Positions 8,643-17,100 of a stretch of 64,000 nt of DNA are shown in pieces. The stretch comes from Fluviicoccus sp. Its GTDB lineage: Bacteria > Pseudomonadota > Gammaproteobacteria > Pseudomonadales > Moraxellaceae. A program made the translations under genes and the position numbers. The stretch's first letter is position 1, and each line of letters starts with the position of its first letter. The notes under the pieces were generated by a model. It was given only the letters and a program-made list of their open reading frames with translations, was not told where the DNA came from and ran no database searches. The stretch is from the NCBI RefSeq assembly GCF_030646115.1, contig NZ_JAUSMX010000005.1:124001-188000 (forward strand), given 5' to 3'.

Positions 8643-10684
8643 CGACGTATCGCCATGCCCGCTATTGGTTGCTGCTGGCGCTGGCAGTCGCGCTGCTGCC
8701 GCATGTCTCACGGCTGCCTTGGTGGTTGAACGTGCTATTGGCTATAGTCGGCCTGTGGCGTTTGCCAACGGTGGAAAGCCGGGTGCCGCTGCCGAACAAA
8801 TGGTTGCTGGCCTTGATGCTGCTGGGCGGCATTGCCGGGGTCCGCGCCAGTTATCACACCTGGTTTGGTCCGGAGGCCGGGGTAGCGTTCCTGATCTTCT
8901 GCCTGGCCATGAAGCTGCTGGAGTCACGGGCGGAGCGTGACCATTACGTGTTGATGGTGTTGTCGCTGTTTGTACTGGCTACGTCATTCTTCTTTGAGCA
9001 GGGTTTGTTTGCGTCGGTGTACAGCGTGTTTGCGGTGCTGGTGGCGGTATCGGCGCTGGTCGCGACCAACCTCGGCGGCAACCAGGCCGGTTTTACCTTG
9101 CGCAAGGCTGGCGTCATGTTGGCGCAAGCCGTGCCGCTGATGCTGATCCTGTTTGTGTTTTTTCCCCGCCTGCCCCCGCTTTGGTCCATGAAACTGACGG
9201 ACTCTACGGGGCGGACCGGTATGTCGGACTCCATGGCTCCGGGCGACCTCGCCAGCCTCGGCAAATCGGACGCTCTGGCTTTTCGGGTGGAGTTTCCCAA
9301 TGGCCGGGTGCCACCCAAGAATACACTGTACTGGCGCGGTCTGACGTTTTCCCGGTTTGACGGTGTTACCTGGAGCCCCAGTGCCGATCACCGCCTCAGT
9401 ATTTACGGTCCGGTGGCGTGGAGTAGGCAACCGTTGCCGGATTGGACCAGCGAGTCCATCCGTATCCGCGACCAGAAATCCATGCCGTATCGGGTCATTC
9501 TGGAGCCCACGGACAAACACTGGCTCTTTACCTTGCCCGTGTCGCAGGCTAAAAACGCCAATATCGGCCTGACCCGGGATTTTATGCTGACGGCGCGTGA
9601 CCCGGTGTTCCAGCGGCTGACCTATGATGCCGAGCAATTTACCGTAGTGTCGCTGGATGCCAATCTGCCGGAGTGGATGCGGCGCGAGAACCTGTTATTG
9701 CCGGCTGAGGGTAATCCCGTGGCTCGCAAGATGGCTGTGGATTGGCGAAGGCATTTTGGCGATGAACGCACCTACCTGGATGCCGTGCTGCGCTGGTTCC
9801 GAAAATCGCCCTTTCATTACACGCTGGAGCCGCCGCCGCTGGGTGCGAACCGGATTGATGATTTCCTGTTTCGTTCCCGGCGCGGGTTTTGCGAGCACTA
9901 TGCCTCTTCATTTACCTTCCTGATGCGGGCGGCGGGCATCCCGGCCCGCGTGGTGGCGGGCTATCAGGGCGGTGACTACAGTCCGACCGGGGACTCCTGG
10001 CAAGTGCGGCAGATGGATGCCCATGCATGGGTGGAAGTCTGGCTGGACGGTCGCGGTTGGGTTCAGTTTGACCCTACCGCCGCCGTGGCGCCGGAGCGGA
10101 TTGATGACGGAATGGGTGTCATAGCCGAACAACGGGAGGTTTGGGGTGAATCCGCGCTCAGTGCGTTGCGTTTCAGTAATTACCAGTTGCTGGGAAAACT
10201 GCGCAACATGGCGGATTATGTGAACTACCGCTGGCAGCGTGATGTAGTGGGTTTTGACACCGGTAGCCAGGAAGAGTTCCTGTTGAAGTTATTGGGGGAC
10301 AGTTCGTTCTGGCGGCGGATGGCGGTCATGTTCGGGGCTTTGGTCGTAGTGGCGGGCGTGCTGGCGCTGTTTACCATTCTACGTCACCGCAAGCATTGGC
10401 ATCCGGCGGACCGGCTGGTGCAGAGGTTGTCGAGGCGTTTGGGGCGCAAGGGCTTGCAGCGTATGGACGGGGAAGGGGTGATGGCGTGGATGCAAAGGCT
10501 GGAGCTCCGTCAGCCGCATTGGCAAAACCATGCGGCATTGTTTGCAAAGCATTATTCGACTATCCGCTATCAGCCGGATGCGGGGGCCGGGAAGCAGGAT
10601 TTACGTGAACTTGCACGTTTGTTGCGCACTTGGCCGGAATATCGCCCACAAAAGACGCAATTGGTTGAGGGGACTATTGCCTAG
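8639..10684 (+). CDS. tgpA: TgpA-type membrane transglutaminase-like protein (DUF3488/transglutaminase/DUF4129)
   Basis: 681 residues. The first 180 hold about six membrane segments (DUF3488), followed by a periplasmic transglutaminase-like domain and, after one more membrane helix near 560-580, a cytoplasmic DUF4129-type tail. The Cys-His-Asp triad is visible: Cys418 in RRGFCEHY, His462 in DAHAWVEVW and Asp in QFDPTAA. TgpA of Pseudomonas aeruginosa has this architecture and is required for viability there; its physiological substrate is unknown. It is the last gene of the moxR operon. Confidence 0.9.
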   Translation: MTTYRHARYWLLLALAVALLPHVSRLPWWLNVLLAIVGLWRLPTVESRVPLPNKWLLALMLLGGIAGVRASYHTWFGPEAGVAFLIFCLAMKLLESRAERDHYVLMVLSLFVLATSFFFEQGLFASVYSVFAVLVAVSALVATNLGGNQAGFTLRKAGVMLAQAVPLMLILFVFFPRLPPLWSMKLTDSTGRTGMSDSMAPGDLASLGKSDALAFRVEFPNGRVPPKNTLYWRGLTFSRFDGVTWSPSADHRLSIYGPVAWSRQPLPDWTSESIRIRDQKSMPYRVILEPTDKHWLFTLPVSQAKNANIGLTRDFMLTARDPVFQRLTYDAEQFTVVSLDANLPEWMRRENLLLPAEGNPVARKMAVDWRRHFGDERTYLDAVLRWFRKSPFHYTLEPPPLGANRIDDFLFRSRRGFCEHYASSFTFLMRAAGIPARVVAGYQGGDYSPTGDSWQVRQMDAHAWVEVWLDGRGWVQFDPTAAVAPERIDDGMGVIAEQREVWGESALSALRFSNYQLLGKLRNMADYVNYRWQRDVVGFDTGSQEEFLLKLLGDSSFWRRMAVMFGALVVVAGVLALFTILRHRKHWHPADRLVQRLSRRLGRKGLQRMDGEGVMAWMQRLELRQPHWQNHAALFAKHYSTIRYQPDAGAGKQDLRELARLLRTWPEYRPQKTQLVEGTIA

Positions 10685-10705
10685 CCGGGTGGTTATGCAT
10701 AGAAT
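10677..10705 (+). promoter_or_regulatory. Candidate sigma-70 promoter of tRNA-Val
   Basis: TTGCCT (10677-10682), a 17-base spacer and TAGAAT (10700-10705) form a plausible -35/-10 pair ending 15 bases before the mature tRNA. It overlaps the stop codon of tgpA. This is seen by eye only. Confidence 0.5.
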
Positions 10706-10720
10706 AAGCGCCTCAGATAC

Positions 10721-10797
10721 AGACGCATAGCTCAGCTGGTTAGAGCACCACCTTGACATGGTGGGGGTCGCTGGTTCGAGTCCAGTTGCGTCTACCA
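10721..10797 (+). tRNA. tRNA-Val (anticodon GAC)
   Basis: The 77-base sequence folds fully. The acceptor stem AGACGCA pairs with TGCGTCT, the D stem is GCTC/GAGC, the anticodon stem is CCACC/GGTGG around the loop TTGACAT, giving anticodon GAC, and the T arm is GCTGG-TTCGAGT-CCAGT with a G-T pair tolerated at one end. The discriminator is A and CCA is encoded. It reads valine GUC and GUU codons. A strong terminator follows 10 bases later, so it is a single-gene transcript or the tail of the tgpA operon. Confidence 0.97.
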
Positions 10798-10807
10798 AAT
10801 TAAGTCA

Positions 10808-10849
10808 CAAAAAGCCGCTGGCAGTTTGCTGCCAGCGGCTTTTTGTTTT
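10808..10849 (+). terminator. Rho-independent terminator after tRNA-Val
   Basis: A perfect 17-bp stem (10808-10824 with 10829-10845), TTTG loop, and a T-rich 3' side. The A run on the left side also makes it usable for minus-strand transcripts from the terD gene. Confidence 0.92.
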
Positions 10850-10929
10850 ACCCCCAGAACAACCGGATAACGGCAACAGGCAGCCGCCATGAGAGGCGGC
10901 TGCCTGCCAAAGTGTTCGTCATGCACGGC

Positions 10930-11508
10930 CTAGCGATACCCCTCCACAAAATCCTCCAGGCTCAGCTTGTAACCCGCACCCACCGCTTTGAACGCCCAGT
11001 CGGAAGTCGCCCGGAAAAACGAACCGAACTGCACCGACGTTTCCTGCGAAAACATCTCATCCAGATCGTACTCCGCCACCACCTGCCCATTGGCATCGTC
11101 ATACAGACGGATGTAGGCATTCTGGATCTGGCCAAAGTTCTGGTTGCGCGCCACCGCATCGTGGATGGTGACGATGAAGGAAATCTCGCGGGCTTCGGCA
11201 TTGATTTTGTTCAGGTCAATGCCAATCACCTCATCATCGCCCCGAACCTCGCCGCTGCGGTTGTCGCCGGAGTGGGTGACCGCGCCGTCCGGTGACTGCT
11301 TGTTGTTGTAAAACACAAAATAATCGTCAGAAATCAGCTTCGGTTCATTGAAGTCATTCAGCCGGCACACAAAAACCGAGACATCCAGATCGAAATCAGC
11401 GCCGGCGGCGGCGCGTTTGTCCCAGCCCAGCCCGACCCGGATAGTGCGCAGCGCCGGTGCTGTTTTGCTGAGATTGATGCCTTCGCCTTTTTTAAGATTA
11501 ATTGCCAT
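10930..11508 (-). CDS. terD: TerD family tellurium-resistance/stress protein
   Basis: 192 residues starting MAINLKKGEGINLSK, the standard TerD/TerE opening. The family motifs GLGWD, FDLDVS, VHSGDNRSG-like THSGDNRSGE and the Ca2+-binding GDDEVIGIDL are present. TerD proteins bind calcium and are linked to tellurite resistance, phage and envelope stress, with uncertain chemistry. It is the third gene of a minus-strand set behind two TelA-like genes; the terminator at 10808-10849 can end this transcript. TerD versus TerE cannot be separated by eye. Confidence 0.9.
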   Translation of the reverse strand: MAINLKKGEGINLSKTAPALRTIRVGLGWDKRAAAGADFDLDVSVFVCRLNDFNEPKLISDDYFVFYNNKQSPDGAVTHSGDNRSGEVRGDDEVIGIDLNKINAEAREISFIVTIHDAVARNQNFGQIQNAYIRLYDDANGQVVAEYDLDEMFSQETSVQFGSFFRATSDWAFKAVGAGYKLSLEDFVEGYR

Positions 11509-11552
11509 GGTAGCTCTCCTGGGGGTAATCCGGTTCCGGGGAAAAAGCAGTG

Positions 11553-12773
11553 TCAGTCAGGGCTTCCATTCAGACGCTGCATCAGTTCGGTTTTCATTTC
11601 TTCCATGCGTCCGGCGGCCTGCTGCCGCGATTGCTCGCCTTCCCGCTGAATCTGTTCCACTTCTTCCATGGTGGAAATCAGGGTCTGCTGCACATGCTCC
11701 AGGGTTTCGATATCCACCACCGAACGCTGGTTGGCGCGGGCGGTATTCACCGAATTCTGGCGCAGCAAGTCGGCGTTGCGGCGCATCAGGTCGTTGGTGG
11801 TGTCGTCGATCCGCTGGCTGAGTTCCACGGCTTTCTGCTGTTCGATCAGCGCAATGGCCAGGGTGAACTGTTTTTTCCAGCTGGGAATGGTCAGTTCCTG
11901 CAAGTTATGGAACTTGTCGATGAGAATGCGGTTGTTGGACTGCACCATGCGGATCATCGGCGCGGTTTGCACCGCCACCATCTGCATGGTGCGCAAATCA
12001 TGCACGCGCTTGTCCAGGCGGCCGATCAGGTCCTGGAGGTCTCCCAGGGCCTGGGCTTCCATCGGGTCAGTGGCCGAAGGCGCGTTGCGGCGCTGTTCCA
12101 GCTCCTGCCGCAATTCCTCCACCTTGATTTCGCCCACCAGGATGTTGCAGTCCAGATTGCGGTATTCCTCGACATTGAACTCATAAACCTGGTCCAGGTC
12201 GCGGATACGGGTGCTGAGGCGGGTTTGTGTAACCTTGATTTCACTGACCAGTTTTTCAATCTGCTTGCTGAGCGTGTCATAACGGCCCAGGATTTGCTCC
12301 TTGCCCATGCGCAAGGAGTCGATGAGGCCGCCAATCAACGGGATTTTGGAACCGGAGCCGCTGTTCTTGACCAGCGCCTGCACATTGATGCCCTTGGCCA
12401 GCATCACCACGTCGTGCAGCTTTTCACCCAGACCGTCCATGTCCTTGGTCTTGACTTGGGTCAGCAGTTTTTCAGAATACTGGACGATCTTTTCCCCGGA
12501 TTTGGAGCCCAGTTGATGCACGCCGTCACTGCGGCGCGGGTCGAAGGACTGCGACAAGCGCATCACGTCCTGCCGCAACTTGCCGACATCGGCGCCGGAT
12601 TGTTGCAGCCGCTCCTGATTGCGGGCAAACACCACCTCCAGTGCAGACTCCGCCGCCGGGCGGGTGGCGACGGGGGAAGGCTCCTGATACACCGCCGGAG
12701 AAGATGCGGGTGCGGATGCCGGGGCAGGGGCGCTCTCGGTCTGGAAGGCGGAAACGGGCTTGAACTTGCTCAT
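11553..12773 (-). CDS. telA: TelA/KlaA family toxic anion resistance protein
   Basis: 406 residues. After a Pro/Ala-rich N-terminus (about 1-50) the protein is largely alpha-helical. The segment KIPLIGGLIDSLRMGKEQI and the later IPSWKKQFTLAIAL with ELSQRIDDTTNDLMRRNADLL are hallmarks of TelA. The family is associated with tellurite and other toxic-anion resistance, and commonly pairs with TerD proteins as here. It starts three bases after the stop of the upstream paralogue (12777) and lies 44 bases upstream of terD. Confidence 0.9.
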   Translation of the reverse strand: MSKFKPVSAFQTESAPAPASAPASSPAVYQEPSPVATRPAAESALEVVFARNQERLQQSGADVGKLRQDVMRLSQSFDPRRSDGVHQLGSKSGEKIVQYSEKLLTQVKTKDMDGLGEKLHDVVMLAKGINVQALVKNSGSGSKIPLIGGLIDSLRMGKEQILGRYDTLSKQIEKLVSEIKVTQTRLSTRIRDLDQVYEFNVEEYRNLDCNILVGEIKVEELRQELEQRRNAPSATDPMEAQALGDLQDLIGRLDKRVHDLRTMQMVAVQTAPMIRMVQSNNRILIDKFHNLQELTIPSWKKQFTLAIALIEQQKAVELSQRIDDTTNDLMRRNADLLRQNSVNTARANQRSVVDIETLEHVQQTLISTMEEVEQIQREGEQSRQQAAGRMEEMKTELMQRLNGSPD

Positions 12774-12776
12774 TAT

Positions 12777-13820
12777 TTATCCCTGTCTGGTGTTGATTGC
12801 CTGCAGGCGCTCCTGCAAGGCGTGTTGTGTCGTGGCAAGCCGGTCGAACAGTTCTGCATGCATCTCCCCCGCAGAGGCGGAAAATAACGCCATGACCTGC
12901 TGTCGCCAAGCCGGTATGACTAAGGTAATGGTTTCATGGGTCTGGTCAATCAAGGCATGGATGTTTTTTTGTTCCAGACGTAACTGGCTCATGCGCAACA
13001 GCACGGTATGCCGCAGCAAGGACAGGTTGTGCAACCGCCGCTCGAACCGGTTCAGGGCTTCCTGTCGATCCACGGCTTCCTGACGGGCAAAAAAATCACC
13101 CGGCGGGGCGGCATCAGCTTCTTCCCGTTCTGCCGCCAGCCGCAATTGCCCGGCCACCATCTGGCAGGTAATGGTGCGGAATTGAAGCTCGGTCTTTTCC
13201 AGCAGGTCGACAAAAGCCAGTTGTGACTTCTTCAGCAACGACAGTTTTTCCAGACATGAAGCGGTCAGGGAGCCGATCTCCCGCTCAACCTGACGAAAAC
13301 CTTCCTTGTCGGTGACGCCGCGTGTAAACAGCGATTTGAGCCAACCCGCGTTGCCGCTTTCCCGCAGCGCTTCCGGATTCACCTTGCGCGTCTGCTGAAG
13401 GATGCCGGTCAGGTATTCGCGAATCTGTTCCGGATACCGGCTTTGGGAAATTTCCGCCAGCCGGTTGAGGATGCCGTCCGAGAACTGGCCGAGGTCGGCG
13501 CCGAACTCACTGATATACGTTGGATCGTCAACACGGATGTCGTCCCGGAGCTGGATGATGCGCGAAATCTCGGCATCGCCAAAGCGGAAGTCATCCAGTT
13601 TCAGCCCGGCAATGGCCTGTTCAATCCTGGCCCGCTCACCGGCGGCCAGTTCGGCATGAACGGCGGGGCGGAACAGGGGTTTCGGGGCGGTGGTGGCGGA
13701 ATCGGCGGCGGCGCTCAGCTTGCGGGCCTCCAGCGAGGCGAACAGCGGACTCCCCGGAGTTTCGGCGGAGGAATCCGGGGGGGCTGGCTTCGGGGTGCGG
13801 TCATGAAAGGTCTTGACCAT
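12777..13820 (-). CDS. Divergent TelA-like protein
   Basis: 347 residues. A Pro/Ser-rich N-terminus (1-55) precedes a helical region. Several segments parallel TelA next door: WLKSLFTRGVTDKEGFRQVE resembles the TelA centre, and VIPAWRQQVMALF followed by ELFDRLATTQHALQERL matches the TelA C-terminal IPSWKKQ block. I therefore read it as a diverged TelA paralogue, possibly a hetero-oligomer partner. No strong ribosome site precedes the ATG at 13820. It lies 39 bases downstream of the LpxL-type gene. Confidence 0.68.
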   Translation of the reverse strand: MVKTFHDRTPKPAPPDSSAETPGSPLFASLEARKLSAAADSATTAPKPLFRPAVHAELAAGERARIEQAIAGLKLDDFRFGDAEISRIIQLRDDIRVDDPTYISEFGADLGQFSDGILNRLAEISQSRYPEQIREYLTGILQQTRKVNPEALRESGNAGWLKSLFTRGVTDKEGFRQVEREIGSLTASCLEKLSLLKKSQLAFVDLLEKTELQFRTITCQMVAGQLRLAAEREEADAAPPGDFFARQEAVDRQEALNRFERRLHNLSLLRHTVLLRMSQLRLEQKNIHALIDQTHETITLVIPAWRQQVMALFSASAGEMHAELFDRLATTQHALQERLQAINTRQG

Positions 13821-13859
13821 ACGGGGGTGTCCGGACTCCGCGTGCTGAAAGTGCTTGCC

Positions 13860-14780
13860 TCAAGAATAGACGTTGATCACGGGGTCGGTGCGCTTGAAGC
13901 GCTTGTAAGACCACTGGTATTGCGTCGGGTCGCGCCGGATCAGGCTTTCCAGAGACAGGTTCATGCCGGCGGTGGCGGTTTGCAGGTCGCTGCTGTAGAT
14001 GTCCGGGTGCGGCGCTTCAAAATAGATTTCAAAGCCATCCTCGCCTGGCAGGCGGGTGCAGGTCATGCACACCACCTTGCACTTGGTTTTCTGCACCAGC
14101 CGCGGCGTCAGCACGGTGGACAGCGCATTGACCCCGAAAAACGGCGCATAAAGGCCGCCGTTGTCGCTGGGAACGTGATCGGGCAGGATGATGGTGAAGC
14201 CGCCGGTTTTCAGGCATTTCAGCATCTGCTTCACACCGCGCTCGTCGGTGGGCACCATGTGCGCGCTGAGGCGGCTGCGGGCTTCACGCACGAAGGCGTC
14301 AACGCCGCGGTCCTTGCCCGGCTTGTACATGATGACGGCGGGCGCATGCTGGTTCAGCCAGGCGTTCATGAATTCCCAGGTGCCGTAGTGCGGGGTTATG
14401 GCCAGCACGCCGTGTCCTTCCTTCAAGGCGTCAAAGAAAACGTCGCCGTTGGTCACCTTGCGGATGTGCTCAATGCTGTATTCCGGCGGCATGCCCCAGG
14501 TCTTGGCGAACTCCAGGCCGGTCTGTCCGGTAGAAATCATGTTCTGGCGCACCGTGCGGCGAATCCAGTCATCGGTTTGTCCGGGATAGCACAAACGCAG
14601 GTTTTGTTCGATGACCCGGGCATTCTTGCCTGGATACCAGGAGGCGATGACGCCCAGCCAGAGACCCAGCTTTTGCAGAAACGGCAGCGACAGCCGGCTG
14701 AACACGCGCAGCAGGCTGAGAATGATTTTATCGCGCCGGGTCAGGACGGGGGGAAGCTTGTCGGTTTCTGTAATGGGCAT
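13860..14780 (-). CDS. LpxL/HtrB-family lipid A acyltransferase
   Basis: 306 residues. Family features are an N-terminal membrane helix (about 20-55), the catalytic H-x4-E motif HYGTWE near residue 136, the glycine-rich HVPSDNGGLYAPFFG block near 200 and a late R-x-DPTQYQW motif. These enzymes add secondary acyl chains to Kdo-lipid A at the inner membrane. Start MPITETDK. It may share a transcript with the TelA/TerD genes downstream, giving an envelope-stress theme. LpxL versus LpxM-type specificity cannot be told by eye. Confidence 0.9.
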   Translation of the reverse strand: MPITETDKLPPVLTRRDKIILSLLRVFSRLSLPFLQKLGLWLGVIASWYPGKNARVIEQNLRLCYPGQTDDWIRRTVRQNMISTGQTGLEFAKTWGMPPEYSIEHIRKVTNGDVFFDALKEGHGVLAITPHYGTWEFMNAWLNQHAPAVIMYKPGKDRGVDAFVREARSRLSAHMVPTDERGVKQMLKCLKTGGFTIILPDHVPSDNGGLYAPFFGVNALSTVLTPRLVQKTKCKVVCMTCTRLPGEDGFEIYFEAPHPDIYSSDLQTATAGMNLSLESLIRRDPTQYQWSYKRFKRTDPVINVYS

Positions 14781-14919
14781 GATGCAGCGCGGAACCTCAG
14801 TGAAGCCGGCCGTTGGCGGCCATGATCGTTATGGATTTCAGGCCTGAAAGCATAATGGACATGTTCTCCAACACCAAGAGCGGACACGTATAATATCCGG
14901 CAAGTCTCAGGAGTTTACG

Positions 14920-15534
14920 ATGGATTTCTTGCAACCCGTTCATGATTTTCTGGCGTGCCCCACGCCGCAGGCCTGGCTGGACGAGGCCACCCGCCAATTG
15001 CCGCTGTTGATGCAGGACCACGCCAACTGCGAAAAGAAGGCGGCCAGCACCGCCATGAACCTGCTGTTCCGTTATAACGACCGCCGCGATTTGCAGCACA
15101 AGCTGGCGCAGCTGGCGCGGGAGGAGCTGTTGCATTACGAGCAGGTCATGGAAATGATGGAGGAACGCGGGCTGGGCTACAAGCCGTTGTCGGCGGGGCG
15201 CTATGCGGGCGGGCTGCGCCAGCACATCCGCACTTCGGAGCCGGGGCATCTGGTGGATGTGCTGATTATCGGCGCGTTTGTAGAGGCGCGTTCCTGCGAA
15301 CGGTTCCAGGCGCTGGCTCCCCTCGTGGATGCGGAACTGGGGCGTTATTACACCTACCTGCTGAAGTCGGAATCACGCCATTTCGAGTATTACCTGGAGT
15401 TGGCGCAGCAATATAGCCCGGAACCGATCACGGCGCGGGTGGCTTTCTTCCGCGAAGCGGAGGCCGGACTGATCCTTTCGCCCGATCCCCTGTTCCGTTT
15501 TCACAGCGGAATTCCTGAAACAACTGAGCATTGA
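14920..15534 (+). CDS. miaE: tRNA-(ms2io6A) hydroxylase MiaE
   Basis: 204 residues. MiaE is a non-haem diiron monooxygenase that hydroxylates the isopentenyl group of ms2i6A37 in tRNA. The ferritin-like four-helix fold is suggested by the diiron ligand pairs ANCEKKA and REELLHYEQ, then FVEARSCERF and ESRHFEYY, spaced as in the family. Start MDFLQPVHDFLACP follows CAGGAG. It is transcribed away from the lpxL-like gene. Confidence 0.92.
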   Translation: MDFLQPVHDFLACPTPQAWLDEATRQLPLLMQDHANCEKKAASTAMNLLFRYNDRRDLQHKLAQLAREELLHYEQVMEMMEERGLGYKPLSAGRYAGGLRQHIRTSEPGHLVDVLIIGAFVEARSCERFQALAPLVDAELGRYYTYLLKSESRHFEYYLELAQQYSPEPITARVAFFREAEAGLILSPDPLFRFHSGIPETTEH

Positions 15535-15552
15535 TCACGATTTGGTAATTCA

Positions 15553-15576
15553 CGACACGATTTCCCCATCGTGTCG
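15553..15576 (+). terminator. Hairpin after miaE, possible terminator
   Basis: A perfect 9-bp stem, CGACACGAT with ATCGTGTCG, encloses a TTCCCC loop 18 bases after the miaE stop. The downstream T run is weak (GTGTTTATC), so termination efficiency is uncertain. Confidence 0.5.
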
Positions 15577-15761
15577 GTGTTTATCAAGCGATTGGCGACC
15601 AAAGACACTAATATGGCGACAAGCGGCAGCTAATGCGGCTTTACAAACAAAAATTAGTGTAATGACTCTAAAAGCTGTACCCGTAAAACTCCGATAAAAA
15701 TGACAAATACACGTGTAAAGACCCACGTGACACAACAACCGGAAGCAGGGGATCACTCCAA
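15577..15761 (+). promoter_or_regulatory. Upstream region of the first lipase, with two CACGTG sites
   Basis: AT-richer non-coding DNA. CACGTG occurs at 15710-15715, within the palindrome TACACGTGTA, and again at 15724-15729, 14 bases apart start to start. Both lie within 55 bases of the lipase ATG. The second lipase lacks this pair. It may be an operator, but no regulator can be assigned. Confidence 0.35.
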
Positions 15762-16700
15762 ATGTTCAAGAAGCTCATGACCGCCGCCATTCTCTCAGGC
15801 GCAGCCTTTTCCGCCAATGTCAGCAGCGCCTGGTGCCTGTTCAATTGCGACTACACCAAAACCAAGTATCCGCTGGTGCTGGCGCCGGGCGTGCTGGGCT
15901 TTGACAAGCTGGTGGGCTTTGTGGATTACTGGTACGGCATTCCCGGCGGTCTTAAGGATGGCGGCGCCAAGGTTTATGTGACATCGGCTTCCGCGTTCAA
16001 CAGCTCCGAGCTGCGCGGCGAGCAGCTGTTGAAGCAAACCCAGGACATCTTGGCCATTACCGGCGCCGCCAAGGTCAACCTGATTGGCCACAGCCATGGC
16101 GGTTACTCGGTGCGTTATGTTGCTGATGTCATCCCGACCCGTGTCGCTTCGCTGACCATGGTTCACAGCCCGGTCAAGGGTTCGCCGGTGGCGGATCTGG
16201 TGCGCGGCGTGGCCCCGGCCGGCACGTTCACCGACACCGTGGTGCAGACAGTGGGCACGGCGGTTTCCAACCTGATTACCTTCCTGGCGGGCAACAGCTA
16301 TAAGGAAGACTTCATGGCCAGCATGGATTCCTTCACCAAGACCGGTTCTGCCGCGTTCATCGCCAAGCATCCCAACGGTGTGCCGACCACCGCTTGCGGC
16401 GAAGGCGCTTACACGGCCAACGGTATCCGCAACTACTCCTGGAGCGGCACCACCACTGTCGCCAACGTCCTGGACCCGCTGGACACCTTCTTCGGTTTGA
16501 CCGGTCTGGCTGGTTCTGAAGCGAATGACGGCCTGGTTGGACGTTGCTCCAGCCACTTCGGCAAGGTGCTGCGTGACAACTATCCGTGGAACCATGGTGA
16601 CGCCATCAACCAGTTGTTCGGTGTGCGCGGCCTGTTCACGCCCGATCCGGTGGATGTCTACCGCGAACACGCCAACCGCCTGAAGACCGCAGGCCTCTGA
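15762..16700 (+). CDS. Secreted triacylglycerol lipase, copy 1 (foldase-dependent type)
   Basis: 312 residues with a signal peptide cleaved after about residue 23 (VSSAWC). It hydrolyses long-chain triacylglycerols outside the cell. The triad is visible: Ser111 in GHSHG, Asp256 in EANDG and His278 in WNHGD; Cys212 and Cys262 match the disulfide of Pseudomonas lipase, and DNYPWNH and ANDGLV are family blocks. The oxyanion segment reads APGVLGFDK where Pseudomonas lipases have HG before the loop. The foldase gene downstream supports the family I.1/I.2 assignment. A near-duplicate follows at 17101. Confidence 0.93.
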   Translation: MFKKLMTAAILSGAAFSANVSSAWCLFNCDYTKTKYPLVLAPGVLGFDKLVGFVDYWYGIPGGLKDGGAKVYVTSASAFNSSELRGEQLLKQTQDILAITGAAKVNLIGHSHGGYSVRYVADVIPTRVASLTMVHSPVKGSPVADLVRGVAPAGTFTDTVVQTVGTAVSNLITFLAGNSYKEDFMASMDSFTKTGSAAFIAKHPNGVPTTACGEGAYTANGIRNYSWSGTTTVANVLDPLDTFFGLTGLAGSEANDGLVGRCSSHFGKVLRDNYPWNHGDAINQLFGVRGLFTPDPVDVYREHANRLKTAGL

Positions 16701-16726
16701 TTCAACAAACCGATTCTTAAGGTTTC

Positions 16727-16752
16727 AGGCGCCCGGACGGGCGCCTTTTTTT
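16727..16752 (+). terminator. Rho-independent terminator after lipase 1
   Basis: AGGCGCCCG and CGGGCGCCT form a 9-bp GC-rich stem with a two-base loop, followed by a seven-T run. It separates the first lipase from the second lipase and foldase. Confidence 0.9.
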
Positions 16753-17100
16753 ATGCCGCTAAATCGGGCAGCGCCGGTGCGGGCGGCTCCGCGCAGCTTG
16801 TTCAAAGGATGGACAAATCAGCGACTGGAATTGTCAGACAATGTCGTGAACGCACAAGGACACTGTCGCCATTCATCGTCGTTTTGACGGGCTTTGTCAG
16901 ATAGGTGACGTTTAATCACTAACTATTGGCGCTGATTATCAAGCCTCGCCTAGAGTTGGTGATAAGATAGCCACATGTCGAATAAATACTCTAATTGTTC
17001 CCGACTGACGAATTAACAAACAAAACATTGACTAAGAATGTTCAGAAAACCGGCAATAACAACAACCTTTTTGGCTTTATCCGTCGCAGGAGATTTCACC
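16753..17100 (+). promoter_or_regulatory. Intergenic region upstream of lipase 2
   Basis: About 350 bases with no supported gene; a frame starting at 17038 only adds 21 residues in front of the lipase signal peptide and lacks a ribosome site. The region is AT-rich near 16920-17090. No promoter can be called with confidence. Confidence 0.4.

Noticed and set aside
11550-12887. A 445-codon plus-strand frame opposite telA
   Set aside because: TelA on the minus strand has clear family motifs; the opposite frame is a low-complexity shadow.
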